DNA of 64,000 nt from Yersinia mollaretii ATCC 43969. Its GTDB lineage: Bacteria; Pseudomonadota; Gammaproteobacteria; Enterobacterales; Enterobacteriaceae. This document shows positions 1 through 9,174 of this stretch, piece after piece. The notes below the pieces were generated by a model that worked only from the letters and a program-made list of their open reading frames with translations, ran no database searches and had not been told where the DNA came from. The position numbers and the translations under genes are program-made. Location: the NCBI RefSeq assembly GCF_013282725.1, contig NZ_CP054043.1, positions 3,658,001 through 3,722,000 of the forward strand. Reading direction: 5' to 3'. Positions within the stretch are counted from its first letter, which is position 1. Each line of letters begins with the position of its first letter.

Positions 1-91
1 ACCGGGTAAACTCAATACCCAGATGCCCAACCATGCAGCCCTGACTTTGCTGGTTGAGTTGTTCCAGTGTGGCCGTTCGTTTCCAAAGCAT
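1..91 (-). CDS. ydiI: 1,4-dihydroxy-2-naphthoyl-CoA thioesterase, N-terminal part only
   Basis: Reverse-strand start codon at 91, and the frame stays open to the window edge. It gives about 30 residues beginning MLWKRTATLEQLNQQ and including MVGHLGIEF, which resembles the N-terminus of the hotdog-fold thioesterase YdiI (MenI) of menaquinone synthesis. The family enzyme hydrolyses DHNA-CoA to release DHNA. The catalytic region lies outside the window, so activity cannot be judged. It follows ydiJ on the same strand, as in E. coli, with a repeat element between the two genes. Confidence 0.8.
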   Translation of the reverse strand, partial: MLWKRTATLEQLNQQSQGCMVGHLGIEFTR

Positions 92-97
92 CCGTTT

Positions 98-196
98 CCC
101 CCTTCCTCATTGAAGTTGCAGCGGCGTTAGCTGCTTTCACTCACCCGAATCACTGACCTAAGTCAGCTCAGCGGGATTTGCTCTTTTGCTGCCCTC
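98..196 (-). repeat. Yersinia-type intergenic repeat, copy 1 (inverted orientation)
   Basis: This is a copy, in reverse orientation, of the element seen at 7900-7996 and 63749-63998. The hairpin core is at 144-175, with outer arms CCCGA/CGGG and inner arms CTGAC/GTCAG. The flanks shared with the other copies include TGAGTGAA and GCAGCTAAC. It fills the gap between the ydiJ stop and the ydiI start, so it would be transcribed within that unit. Confidence 0.75.
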
Positions 197-201
197 GCAG
201 A

Positions 202-3200
202 TTAAACCAGTTCAAGCAAAGCTTGCAACGGATGCCGCAATCCATTGCCCTCGATGCGCTTTACTTGACTGCGGCACGAGTAGCCAGTGGCTAAACAACG
301 TTTTCCGGGCAGCTTTTGCAGTGCTTGCTGCCAAGATAAGGCATAGATACCCAGCGAGTTATCGATATTCTTCGCTTCATGACCATAGGTGCCCGCCATG
401 CCACAGCAGCCAACACTGACATTTTCCAGTTTGGCACCATAGCGGGAGAATATCGATGCCCAATGTTGACTACTGGCGGGCAGTGCTGTGGTTTCAGTGC
501 AATGACCGAACAGATACCAAGATTCGCCGCTCATCTGCTGCTCTGGCTGTTCCGCCAGTGCCGCCTGCAACCACTCATGCACCAACTGGACATTAAAGTC
601 ACCTCGGGAATCGCCCAGAATCTCTTTATATTCATCGCGATAGCAGAGCACCAATGCGGGATCAACCCCGACCATTGGCATCCCCAACCGCGCGATGCGA
701 TTCAGGAAATCGGCGGTCTTGCGCGCAGTTTTGGCGAAGCGCAGCAGGAAGCCTTTAATATGTTGCGCCTTGCCATTAGGTGAGAATGGCAGCAGCACCG
801 GGTTAAAGCCCAGCTTTTCCACCAGCCGGACAAAATCGGCCACCACTTGGGCATCATAGTAGCTGGTGAAGGGATCTTGCACGATCAGCACGTGCTGACA
901 CCGTTCAGCTTCCGGCAGTTGCTCCAACTGTTCCAGCGTCATGGTACTGGCGTAGTGACCTGACAACGACTGCTTCAATGAGGGGCTGGAGAGCATCGGG
1001 AGATCCACCATGCCAATACTCTTGCGGCTTAACGCGCCGACCCACGGCTGTTTCAGGAAGAAATTAAAAATTTTCGGTGTTTTCGCCATTAACGGCGCAT
1101 AGCTCTCCACCCCTGCCACCACATAGTCGCGCAGTGGGCGGTGATAGCGGGTGTGATACAACTGGAGGAAACGCGAGCGGAAACCGGGGACGTCAATTTT
1201 TATTGGGCACTGAGTCGAGCAGGCTTTGCAGGCCAGGCACCCCGACATCGCCTCTTTAACTTCGTGGGAGAAATCATAGTCCCCCTTGCTGGCATGCCAA
1301 GTGTTGCGGGTCTTTTCAATCAGGCCACGGAGACTCAGGCGCCGGGTTGCCAGCCCTTGCTCCAGCGCTACCGGGTCAACCCCTTGCTCAGAGAGCAGCC
1401 GTAACCACTCGCGCACCAGTGTTGCGCGGCCTTTTGGCGAGTGAATACGATCTCCGGTGATTTTCATCGACGGGCACATGGGGCTACGGGCATCAAAGTT
1501 AAAGCAGAGTCCATTACCATTGCACTCCATCGCGCCACGGAATGAGGTTCTGACCGCCAGCGGAATGCGCCGATCCAGTGTGCCGCGCTTATCTGGGCTA
1601 TCCACCTTCATCATGGGGGCATCACTGCCTAACGGTGAGCAAATTTTCCCCGGATTCAAGCGGTTATCCGGGTCAAAGGCTGACTTAATCCGCCGCAATT
1701 CGGTGTACAGCGCTTCGCCGAAGAAGTCAGGACTGTACTCGGCGCGGAAGCCTTTACCATGCTCTCCCCACAACAAGCCGCCATAGCGCGCAGTCAGTTG
1801 CACCACCTGATCCGATAGCTGTTTCATCAGCATCTCTTGCTGCGGATCACACATATCCAGCGCCGGACGCACATGCAATACACCCGCATCCACGTGACCA
1901 AACATGCCGTAAGTCAGATTATGGCTATCCAGCAATTGGCGGAACTCAACAATATAATCGGCTAAGTGCTGCGGCGGCACACAGGTATCTTCCGCAAAGG
2001 GGATCGGCTTGGCCTGCCCTTTGCTGTTACCGAGCAAGCCCACGGCTTTTTTGCGCATCGCATAAATGCGCTCAATTCCCGCCAGTTCGCTGCAAATCTG
2101 ATAGCCAATCACCCCGCCCTCTCTGGCAGAGATCAGATCATCCAGCCGCTGACAAAGTGACTCCATTTGGCTGTCGATCAGCGCTTTATCATCACCCGCG
2201 AACTCAACAATATTCAGCCCCAACATCTCTTTATCGGGCACATCAGTAATCAGCTCGTTGACTGAGTGCCAGACAATATCCTCTTTTGCCAGATTGAGGA
2301 CTTTGGAATCTACGGTTTCTACCGACAGCGCCTTCGCTTCCACCATAAAAGGGGCATTGCGCAGCGCGGAATTAAAGGAGTCATACTTTACATTGACCAA
2401 GCGGCGGACTTTAGGCAGCGGCGTAATATCCAGCGTGGCTTCGGTAATAAAAGCCAACGTGCCCTCTGCGCCCGTTAAAATTCGCGTTAAATCAAATGTT
2501 TGCAGGTCATCACTGAACACGTGGCGCAAGTCATAGCCGGTCAGGAAACGGTTTAATTTGGGGAATTTTTCCAAAATGAGCGCACGCTGATCACGGCAAC
2601 GGTTTAGCACCGTCTGATAAATGCGGCCGGTGATGGAATCTTCCTGAGCAATCGTTTCCGCAAGCGCCGTCGGCATGGCGCGAGTATCCAGCATCTCACC
2701 GCCAAGCAAAATAGCCCGTAGCCCCAGAACGTGGTCGGAGGTTTTGCCGTACACCAATGACCCCTGCCCAGAGGCATCGGTGTTAATCATTCCGCCTAAG
2801 GTGGCGCGGTTGCTGGTGGATAATTCCGGCGAGAAGAAATAGCCAAAAGGCCGCAGGTACTGATTGAGCTGATCTTTAATCACACCAGCCTCAACCCGGA
2901 CCCAGCCTTGCTCTGGATTAATCTCCAAAATGCGATTCATATGGCGCGACATATCCACCACGATTCCGCTGTTCAGCGCCTGACCATTCGTACCAGTGCC
3001 GCCACCGCGTGGGGTAAAGACTAAAGATTTAAAATTCTCTTGCCCTGCCAAGCGGCCAAGCAGTGCGACATCAGCCGTCGAGCGTGGGAAAAGCACCGCA
3101 TCGGGCAGCAGTTGGTAGATGCTGTTATCCGTCGCCATGGTCAGGCGATCGGCATAATTAGTGGCAGTATCGCCAGTGAATCCGTTTTGCTTCAAAGCAT

Positions 3201-3258
3201 CCAAAAAGTCCAGCACCAACTGAACGACACCCGGTGCTTGAGAAATCTGTGGGATCAT
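202..3258 (-). CDS. ydiJ: FAD-linked oxidase with Fe-S and CCG domains (YdiJ)
   Basis: 1018 residues, the usual length for YdiJ. The N-terminal FAD-binding domain carries the loop RGGGTGTNGQAL at residues 84-95, followed by a D-lactate/glycolate-oxidase-type cap. A cysteine-rich ferredoxin-like segment includes CLACKACSTQCP near residue 670, and a CCG-type motif GCCGMAGTYGHE lies near 955. Together these predict a flavin dehydrogenase that passes electrons through Fe-S centres. Work on E. coli YdiJ, as I recall it, points to D-2-hydroxyglutarate oxidation, but substrate choice cannot be read from the sequence. The next gene downstream on the same strand is ydiI. Confidence 0.9.
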   Translation of the reverse strand: MIPQISQAPGVVQLVLDFLDALKQNGFTGDTATNYADRLTMATDNSIYQLLPDAVLFPRSTADVALLGRLAGQENFKSLVFTPRGGGTGTNGQALNSGIVVDMSRHMNRILEINPEQGWVRVEAGVIKDQLNQYLRPFGYFFSPELSTSNRATLGGMINTDASGQGSLVYGKTSDHVLGLRAILLGGEMLDTRAMPTALAETIAQEDSITGRIYQTVLNRCRDQRALILEKFPKLNRFLTGYDLRHVFSDDLQTFDLTRILTGAEGTLAFITEATLDITPLPKVRRLVNVKYDSFNSALRNAPFMVEAKALSVETVDSKVLNLAKEDIVWHSVNELITDVPDKEMLGLNIVEFAGDDKALIDSQMESLCQRLDDLISAREGGVIGYQICSELAGIERIYAMRKKAVGLLGNSKGQAKPIPFAEDTCVPPQHLADYIVEFRQLLDSHNLTYGMFGHVDAGVLHVRPALDMCDPQQEMLMKQLSDQVVQLTARYGGLLWGEHGKGFRAEYSPDFFGEALYTELRRIKSAFDPDNRLNPGKICSPLGSDAPMMKVDSPDKRGTLDRRIPLAVRTSFRGAMECNGNGLCFNFDARSPMCPSMKITGDRIHSPKGRATLVREWLRLLSEQGVDPVALEQGLATRRLSLRGLIEKTRNTWHASKGDYDFSHEVKEAMSGCLACKACSTQCPIKIDVPGFRSRFLQLYHTRYHRPLRDYVVAGVESYAPLMAKTPKIFNFFLKQPWVGALSRKSIGMVDLPMLSSPSLKQSLSGHYASTMTLEQLEQLPEAERCQHVLIVQDPFTSYYDAQVVADFVRLVEKLGFNPVLLPFSPNGKAQHIKGFLLRFAKTARKTADFLNRIARLGMPMVGVDPALVLCYRDEYKEILGDSRGDFNVQLVHEWLQAALAEQPEQQMSGESWYLFGHCTETTALPASSQHWASIFSRYGAKLENVSVGCCGMAGTYGHEAKNIDNSLGIYALSWQQALQKLPGKRCLATGYSCRSQVKRIEGNGLRHPLQALLELV

Positions 3259-3639
3259 GAGTGTGACCCTATCTATAAGTATGTGTGTTTGTTGTTTAAC
3301 TAAAAGATTATCTGTTCGCGATCATCTTTGTCGAATAATTTATGCCAATTCAGAATGATGGGAAAGTGATGAGTATCGGCCAAGGAGAAATACGGCAGAA
3401 AACCATTAAGTATCAAAATTTTATATTGCGCAAATAATAGCCACGAGCCATTAAACGCGGATTATTTCAACCCTTTTGCCACGGACAGACTTTTATGATT
3501 TCGCCGATGTTCACTGTTTTAAAATAAATCGAAACAGTAAAATCCGACGGTGTCTGTTAAAAGTTGAAGAAATACACCATGATTAGTACAGATCCTTAAT
3601 GGGCCACCTTGCCATGACTTTCGAAGTGAGAATCCACTA
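3259..3639. other. Divergent ydiJ-ydiK intergenic region
   Basis: 381 bases without a convincing gene; it must hold the promoters of both divergent genes. The only structure I see is an inverted repeat, ACTGTTT at 3513-3519 and AAACAGT at 3532-3538, separated by 12 bases. I could not identify a PurR-like operator here. Confidence 0.5.
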
Positions 3640-4743
3640 ATGAATTACCCGCAACAACGTCGTCTCGATTTACCTAAACTGATGTTTGGGGTGATATTCA
3701 TTCTGATAATGATTGTCGCCAGCTTTTGGGTAGTGCAACCTTTTATTATGGGCTTTGCCTGGGCAGGCATGGTGGTCATTGCCACTTGGCCGCTGCTGAT
3801 TCGGTTGCAAAAACTCCTCTGGGGTAAACGTTGGTTAGCGGTGTTTATCATGACCCTGCTGCTGATATTGCTGTTCGTCATTCCAATCGCGTTGCTGGTC
3901 AGTAGCTTGGTTGAAAACAGCGGCCCGCTTATCCAATGGGCATCCAGCCCGTCTAATTTACGTATGCCCGATGTGACTTGGTTGCAATCAGTCCCTATGG
4001 TGGGCGATAAACTCTACAACAGTTGGCATACGCTGATCGCCGGTGGCGGGAATGCGATTATCGCCAAAGTGCAGCCCTATGTCGGGGCGGCCGCGACCTG
4101 GCTGGTGGCGCAAGCCGCCCATGTCGGCTACTTCTTAATTCATCTGGCCCTGATGGTGCTATTTAGCGTTTTACTCTATTTCCATGGTGAACAAGTCGGC
4201 TTGGGTATTCGCCATTTTGCTGTGCGGGCAGCCGACAAACGCGGTGATGCCGTGGTGGTCATGGCGGCAAAAGCCATCCGTGCCGTTGCGCTGGGAGTGG
4301 TGGTCACCGCACTGGTACAAGCGGTGTTGGGGGGAATTGGCCTCGCCATTGCCGGGATTCAATACGCGACACTCTTTACCGTATTGATGTTTATCTGTTG
4401 TGTTGCGCAGCTCGGGCCACTGCTAATACTGGTCCCCGCCATTCTCTGGTTGTACTGGACCGGTGATACGACTTGGGGCACTGTGCTACTGGTGTGGAGT
4501 TGCGTGGTGGGCACCATGGATAACTTCCTGCGGCCCTACCTCATCCGTATGGAAGCCGATATGCCGATGATTTTAATCCTCTCCGGGGTTATTGGCGGCC
4601 TGCTGTCATTCGGCATGATTGGGCTATTTATCGGCCCAGTGGTGTTAGCTATCTCTTATCGTCTGACCGCCGCTTGGGTCAACGAAGCTCCCGAGCCAGA
4701 AGAGAGCATTAAGGAAGTCGCCAAACATTTGGAAGAACTTTAA
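3640..4743 (+). CDS. ydiK: AI-2E family membrane protein YdiK
   Basis: 367 residues of hydrophobic polytopic membrane protein, close to the E. coli YdiK length. Strong membrane segments lie at roughly residues 15-50, 65-90, 155-180, 215-270 and 305-340. Motifs typical of the AI-2E/PerM family appear in the C-terminal half (GPLLILVPAILWLYWTGD, MIGLFIGPVVLA). The family exports small molecules or ions, but the substrate of YdiK is not established. The start lies after AGTGAGAATCC. It is monocistronic here, followed by two hairpins and rprA. Confidence 0.88.
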   Translation: MNYPQQRRLDLPKLMFGVIFILIMIVASFWVVQPFIMGFAWAGMVVIATWPLLIRLQKLLWGKRWLAVFIMTLLLILLFVIPIALLVSSLVENSGPLIQWASSPSNLRMPDVTWLQSVPMVGDKLYNSWHTLIAGGGNAIIAKVQPYVGAAATWLVAQAAHVGYFLIHLALMVLFSVLLYFHGEQVGLGIRHFAVRAADKRGDAVVVMAAKAIRAVALGVVVTALVQAVLGGIGLAIAGIQYATLFTVLMFICCVAQLGPLLILVPAILWLYWTGDTTWGTVLLVWSCVVGTMDNFLRPYLIRMEADMPMILILSGVIGGLLSFGMIGLFIGPVVLAISYRLTAAWVNEAPEPEESIKEVAKHLEEL

Positions 4744-4769
4744 CAACGAATAACGGCGAGTCCACAGAG

Positions 4770-4791
4770 TGAGCCTCAAGGATGAGGCTCA
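4770..4791 (+). terminator. Hairpin after ydiK
   Basis: An eight-pair perfect stem, TGAGCCTC with GAGGCTCA and loop AAGGA-T, begins 27 bases after the ydiK stop. There is no long T-run, so it may be an RNA-stabilising 3' hairpin rather than a classic intrinsic terminator. A second hairpin, AGGGTTAT/ATAACCCT, stands at 4861-4881. Confidence 0.5.
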
Positions 4792-5110
4792 TCAATCCCG
4801 ATGAGTAGATAGCGGTGCTAACAATCCTGCACTTTAACAATCCTATATTTTCCTGTACGAAGGGTTATGCTGCATAACCCTCTAATATCCAGTGCCATCC
4901 GCTATTATAAATAAACAATAGCCATTTAAATTTCCCTATTTTTATTTTTAACCATCAATCATATCATTTATTAAATAAGGTGATTATTAATAACCATATG
5001 AAATCACTTCAACTGAAAGGATTTATTTAATTTATTTTATTCAGATGATTCTTAATGACTAAGGTGCGGAATTTACTTACTATTATTATAAGATATTGCT
5101 TTCCCCAAGG

Positions 5111-5215
5111 CGTTTAAATAAATCATTTCATAATGACTTATTTAAATATCTGTAATCGAATATACGTATTGCTGTGTGTAGTCTTTGCCTGTCACCTAAG
5201 ACGGGCTTTTTTTTT
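5111..5215 (+). ncRNA. rprA: RprA regulatory small RNA
   Basis: The 3' part, ATTGCTGTGTGTAGTCTTTG at 5168-5187, matches E. coli RprA as I remember it. It is followed by a terminator stem GCCTGTC/GACGGGC (5187-5206) and a T9 run. The 5' end forms a long AU stem-loop, TTTAAATAAATCATT with AATGACTTATTTAAA, in the position of RprA stem-loop 1. The length of about 105 nt and the place downstream of ydiK agree with E. coli. RprA is an Hfq-binding RNA, activated by RcsB, that stimulates rpoS translation. The 5' end is inferred from the stem, and I did not find a clear Rcs box. The central region, between stem 1 and the conserved block, is diverged. Confidence 0.88.
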
Positions 5216-5316
5216 GCTATTCCATTTTTAATTGCCACTCTCGCTAATGTTTATTCCTATCATATCCCTCACCCTATTATCACGACTATCCAACTCACGG
5301 CTATTTGGATGCAAAC

Positions 5317-5343
5317 AAAAAATCCGCAACCTAAGCTGCGGAT
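5317..5343 (-). terminator. Intrinsic terminator of ppsA
   Basis: Read on the minus strand, a 7-bp stem ATCCGCA/TGCGGAT with an 8-base loop is followed by a T-run. It lies about 70 bases beyond the ppsA stop. Confidence 0.8.
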
Positions 5344-5410
5344 AATTAAGTGGTGGGTTATTGGTACCAGCGATATTGAGCTGTACTGGGTATGCTAGTT
5401 GCATGGCCTC

Positions 5411-7795
5411 TTAGTGATTAGCATGTTGCGCCAAGCTCAACCACGTTTGCACCACAGTATCGGGGTTAAGGGATAGACTGTCGATCCCTTGATCCATCAG
5501 CCATAGCGCAAAGTCCTCGTGGTCAGAGGGGCCTTGACCACAGATCCCGACATATTTCCCCTGCCGTTTCGCCGCCTGAATAGCCATAGATAGTAGTGCC
5601 TTGACCGCCTCATTGCGCTCGTCGAACAACTCGGATACCACACCCGAGTCACGATCCAGCCCCAATGTAAGCTGGGTCATATCATTGGAGCCAATGGAGA
5701 AGCCATCAAAATGCGCCAAGAATTGATCAGCCAGCAGCGCATTTGATGGGATTTCGCACATCATAATCAGCTTCAAGCCATTCTCGCCACGTTTCAGCCC
5801 TTGCCGTGCCAGCTCTGCAACTACCGCCTCGGCCTGAGCTACGGTGCGGACAAATGGCACCATCACTTCGACATTGGTCAGCCCCATCACATTACGCACC
5901 CGCTTCACCGCCTCACACTCCAGTGCGAAACAGTCGCGGAAGCTATCTGCGACATAGCGCCCAGCCCCACGGAAGCCCAACATCGGGTTCTCTTCATGTG
6001 GCTCATAGGCTTCTCCGCCGACCAGATTGGCGTACTCGTTAGATTTGAAATCTGACAAACGTACAATCACCCGCTTAGGCCAGAATGCCGCACCCAGCGT
6101 AGAAATACCTTCCGTCAGACGGCCGACATAAAACTCAACTGGATCGTCGTAACCATTCATCAGCGCCTTGATTTCAGCTTGAATAGCCGGTTCCTGACGG
6201 TCAAACTCCAGCAACGCCTTGGGGTGCACGCCTATCATGCGGTTGATGATGAACTCCAGTCGCGCCAACCCGACACCTTCATTCGGCAGGCGAGCAAAGT
6301 CAAAAGCGCGGTCTGGATTCCCGACGTTCATCATGATCTTCAAGGGTAGCTCAGGGAGTTCCGTCACCTGTGAGCTTTGAATCGAGAAGTCGAGCAGTTC
6401 ATGATAAACGTAGCCTGTATCGCCCTCGGCACAGGAAACCGTGACATTCTGCCCCTCTCTCAACAGGTCAGTGGCATTGCCACAACCCACAACCGCCGGA
6501 ATCCCCAGCTCACGGGCAATAATGGCCGCATGGCAGGTTCGCCCACCCCGGTTGGTGACAATAGCGGCCGCCTTTTTCATGATCGGCTCCCAATCAGGGT
6601 CTGTCATGTCGGTAACCAGTACATCACCCGGCTGAATGCGATCCATCTCGCTGATATCGTGAATCACTTTTACCGGCCCCGCGCCAATGCGGTGCCCGAT
6701 AGCACGCCCCTCCACCAACACATTGCTTTGGTGATTCAACTGATAGCGTTCCATCACCTGTTCGTTGGAACGCACCGTCTCTGGGCGAGCCTGCACGATA
6801 AACAATTTGCCGGTATGACCATCTTTGGCCCACTCGATATCCATCGGGCGACCATAGTGCTCTTCAATCAACAACGCCTGATGTGCCAGTGCTTCCACCT
6901 CATCATCGCTAAGAGCGAAACGATTGCGCTGCACCTCTGGCACATCTTCAATTTGGACCTGTTTGCCATGCTCCTGACTTTCGGCATAGACCATGCGAAT
7001 CTTTTTCGAGCCCATATTGCGGCGCACGATCGCCGGTTTACCCTTACGCAGTGTGGGCTTATGGACATAGAACTCGTCTGGGTTCACCGCCCCCTGCACC
7101 ACCATCTCCCCTAAACCGTGGGCGGCAGTGATAAAGACCACCTGATCAAAACCTGACTCGGTATCAATGGTAAACATCACGCCGGAAGCCGCGAGATCTG
7201 AGCGCACCATGCGTTGCACGCCAGCAGAAAGCGCCACACCACGATGGTCGTAACCCTGATGCACGCGATAAGAGATGGCGCGATCGTTAAACAGTGAGGC
7301 AAATACATGCTTGATGGCAATCATCACCGCATCAATGCCCTGCACATTAAGGAAAGTTTCTTGCTGACCCGCAAAAGAGGCATCCGGCATATCTTCTGCG
7401 GTCGCCGAGGAGCGCACAGCAAAGGAGGCCGCTGGTTCGCCGTCGGCTAACTGCTGGTAGGCTTGATGAATGGATTGTTCGAACTCGGGATGGAATGGCG
7501 TCTCAATCACCCATTGACGAATCTGTGCGCCCGCCTTGGAGAGTGCCGCGATATCATCAACATCGGTTTGATCCAGCAATTGATAGATACGTTGGTTAAC
7601 GCCGCTCTGCTCCAGAAAGTCGTTAAACGCCTGAGCAGTTGTGGCAAAACCATTGGGCACCGAAACACCCAGTTCGGAAAGATTGGTTATCATTTCACCC
7701 AGGGAGGCATTCTTGCCGCCAACCCGATCAACATCGTGCATGCCAAGCTGGTTGTACCAAAGCACATTACACAGGTTTAGGCCATTGTTGGACAT
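5411..7795 (-). CDS. ppsA: Phosphoenolpyruvate synthase
   Basis: 794 residues, full length for PpsA. It converts pyruvate, ATP and water to PEP, AMP and phosphate in gluconeogenesis. The N-terminal ATP-grasp domain has [10 protein letters not shown] near residue 27. The swivelling phosphohistidine domain has [20 protein letters not shown], with the phospho-accepting His near 421. The C-terminal TIM-barrel domain ends with the substrate-binding [10 protein letters not shown] motif. It is divergent from ppsR, whose product regulates this enzyme by phosphorylating and dephosphorylating a Thr next to the catalytic His; that Thr is present (GGRTCH). Confidence 0.97.
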   Translation of the reverse strand: MSNNGLNLCNVLWYNQLGMHDVDRVGGKNASLGEMITNLSELGVSVPNGFATTAQAFNDFLEQSGVNQRIYQLLDQTDVDDIAALSKAGAQIRQWVIETPFHPEFEQSIHQAYQQLADGEPAASFAVRSSATAEDMPDASFAGQQETFLNVQGIDAVMIAIKHVFASLFNDRAISYRVHQGYDHRGVALSAGVQRMVRSDLAASGVMFTIDTESGFDQVVFITAAHGLGEMVVQGAVNPDEFYVHKPTLRKGKPAIVRRNMGSKKIRMVYAESQEHGKQVQIEDVPEVQRNRFALSDDEVEALAHQALLIEEHYGRPMDIEWAKDGHTGKLFIVQARPETVRSNEQVMERYQLNHQSNVLVEGRAIGHRIGAGPVKVIHDISEMDRIQPGDVLVTDMTDPDWEPIMKKAAAIVTNRGGRTCHAAIIARELGIPAVVGCGNATDLLREGQNVTVSCAEGDTGYVYHELLDFSIQSSQVTELPELPLKIMMNVGNPDRAFDFARLPNEGVGLARLEFIINRMIGVHPKALLEFDRQEPAIQAEIKALMNGYDDPVEFYVGRLTEGISTLGAAFWPKRVIVRLSDFKSNEYANLVGGEAYEPHEENPMLGFRGAGRYVADSFRDCFALECEAVKRVRNVMGLTNVEVMVPFVRTVAQAEAVVAELARQGLKRGENGLKLIMMCEIPSNALLADQFLAHFDGFSIGSNDMTQLTLGLDRDSGVVSELFDERNEAVKALLSMAIQAAKRQGKYVGICGQGPSDHEDFALWLMDQGIDSLSLNPDTVVQTWLSLAQHANH

Positions 7796-8196
7796 CGAAA
7801 CAATCCTTTTTACATTGTTTATAAGTTACGAACAGTCTGTAGGGGACACATCGTGATTACTGCCGCTGATACATCAGCAATTCCCAACATCATTACCGCC
7901 GCAGCCAGCGAACGAATCCCGATGAGCTTACTTTAGTAAGTGATTCGGGTGAGTGAACGCAGCTAACACCCCTGCGGCTTCAAGAACGAAGGGTATATTT
8001 CAGACTAGCATAATGATCCATACCCCATGGACAGGTGAATCGATCAAGCCAACAAGAAAAGTTATTTTCGGGTGATTCTGACAGTAAACACTTTACCGAG
8101 AGGCCGAATAAGGCACACTGATTGCGCTAAAGTTGCAGCAACCGGCCTTATTAACGAATGCCATTAATCCGATCAGCAAAATAGTCAGGAGTTAGC
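7796..8196. other. Divergent ppsA-ppsR intergenic region
   Basis: 401 bases carrying the promoters for ppsA and ppsR and, in the middle, a full copy of the intergenic repeat (7900-7996). I see no further gene. Confidence 0.6.
7900..7996 (+). repeat. Yersinia-type intergenic repeat, copy 2
   Basis: The hairpin core is at 7918-7949, with outer arms CCCGA/TCGGG and inner arms CTTAC/GTAAG around loop TTTA. Downstream is the conserved tail TGAGTGAACGCAGCTAAC, then CCCCTGCGGCTTCAAG and GAAGGGTAT. The inner arms differ from the other copies at one base pair on both sides, so the pairing is retained. Confidence 0.8.
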
Positions 8197-9018
8197 GTGG
8201 AAAGAAGTGTTTTTTATATTTCTGATGGTACGGCAATTACTGCGGAAGTGCTGGGTCATGCCGTCCTATCGCAATTTCCGGTTAAAGCCACCACCTTTAC
8301 ACTGCCATTTGTTGAAAGTGCCGCGCGGGCGCAAGAAGTTTGCCAAAAGATTAATCAAATCTATCAGGAGACTGGGGTCAGGCCGCTGGTGTTTTATTCG
8401 ATCATCAGCCCCGAAGTGCGGGAACTGATTCAGCACAGTGAAGGGTTCTGCCAAGATATTGTCCAAGCGCTGGTTGCGCCACTTCAGGGTGAACTTGGGG
8501 TGTCACCGCAACCGGTACTCAATCGCACCCACGGCTTAACCGAAAGTAATCTGGGCAAATACGATGCGCGTATTGCCGCCATCGATTATGCGCTGGCCCA
8601 TGATGACGGTATTTCACTGCGTAATCTGGATCAGGCACAGGTGATTTTATTGGGCGTTTCCCGCTGTGGTAAAACCCCCACCAGCCTCTATTTAGCTATG
8701 CAGTTTGGCATTCGAGCCGCCAATTACCCCTTTATCGCCGATGATATGGATAATTTGCAGCTTCCCGCGGCGCTGAAACCCTTTCAGCACAAACTTTTTG
8801 GCTTGACCATTAACCCTGAGCGACTGGCCGCCATTCGTGAAGAGCGGCGAGAGAATAGCCGCTATGCTTCACTGCGCCAATGCCGGATGGAGGTAGGCGA
8901 AGTGGAGGCACTATTTCGCAAAAATCAGATTCGCTATCTGAACTCCACCAACTACTCCGTTGAGGAGATCTCCACCAAAATTCTGGATATTTTGGGCATG
9001 AGTCGCCGGATGTTCTAA
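8197..9018 (+). CDS. ppsR: PEP synthase regulatory kinase/phosphorylase
   Basis: 273 residues, DUF299 family. It is a bifunctional enzyme: ADP-dependent phosphorylation inactivates PEP synthase, and Pi-dependent phosphorolysis of the same Thr restores it. The N-terminal signature [12 protein letters not shown] starts near residue 6, and a P-loop [11 protein letters not shown] lies at about 152-162. The C-terminal stretch [15 protein letters not shown] is family-typical. The start is GTG at 8197 with AGGAG five bases upstream; I see no earlier in-frame alternative with a better ribosome site. It is divergent from its target ppsA. Confidence 0.96.
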   Translation: MERSVFYISDGTAITAEVLGHAVLSQFPVKATTFTLPFVESAARAQEVCQKINQIYQETGVRPLVFYSIISPEVRELIQHSEGFCQDIVQALVAPLQGELGVSPQPVLNRTHGLTESNLGKYDARIAAIDYALAHDDGISLRNLDQAQVILLGVSRCGKTPTSLYLAMQFGIRAANYPFIADDMDNLQLPAALKPFQHKLFGLTINPERLAAIREERRENSRYASLRQCRMEVGEVEALFRKNQIRYLNSTNYSVEEISTKILDILGMSRRMF

Positions 9019-9113
9019 TCAGACCCTTGCCAGACTTATCGTTTGCAATTTATTTAATCAAAATTTGTATAAATCACGGCGATGGCGGTTGAATTCATTT
9101 AGTTTTGGTTTAT

Positions 9114-9129
9114 TGTGATCGCCATCACT
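9114..9129. promoter_or_regulatory. CRP-like operator upstream of aroH
   Basis: TGTGATCGCCATCACT matches TGTGA-N6-TCACA at nine of ten half-site positions and is a near-perfect palindrome. It lies 46 bases before the aroH start. Its function is inferred from the match only. No TrpR operator (ACTAGT-type palindrome) is visible in this gap. Confidence 0.45.
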
Positions 9130-9174
9130 CCCCGGTATTCCTGCCGCAGAGAAGAACGGATTTAGAGAATTTCC

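Noticed and set aside
5174-5398. 74-codon frame overlapping RprA
   Set aside because: It begins inside the conserved RprA segment and runs across its terminator and that of ppsA, so it is not a credible gene.
6377-7114. 245-codon open frame on the plus strand opposite ppsA
   Set aside because: Antisense shadow of ppsA, with His- and Pro-rich unnatural composition and no ribosome site.
9019-9174. TrpR operator before aroH
   Set aside because: No ACTAGT-like palindrome was found in the gap.
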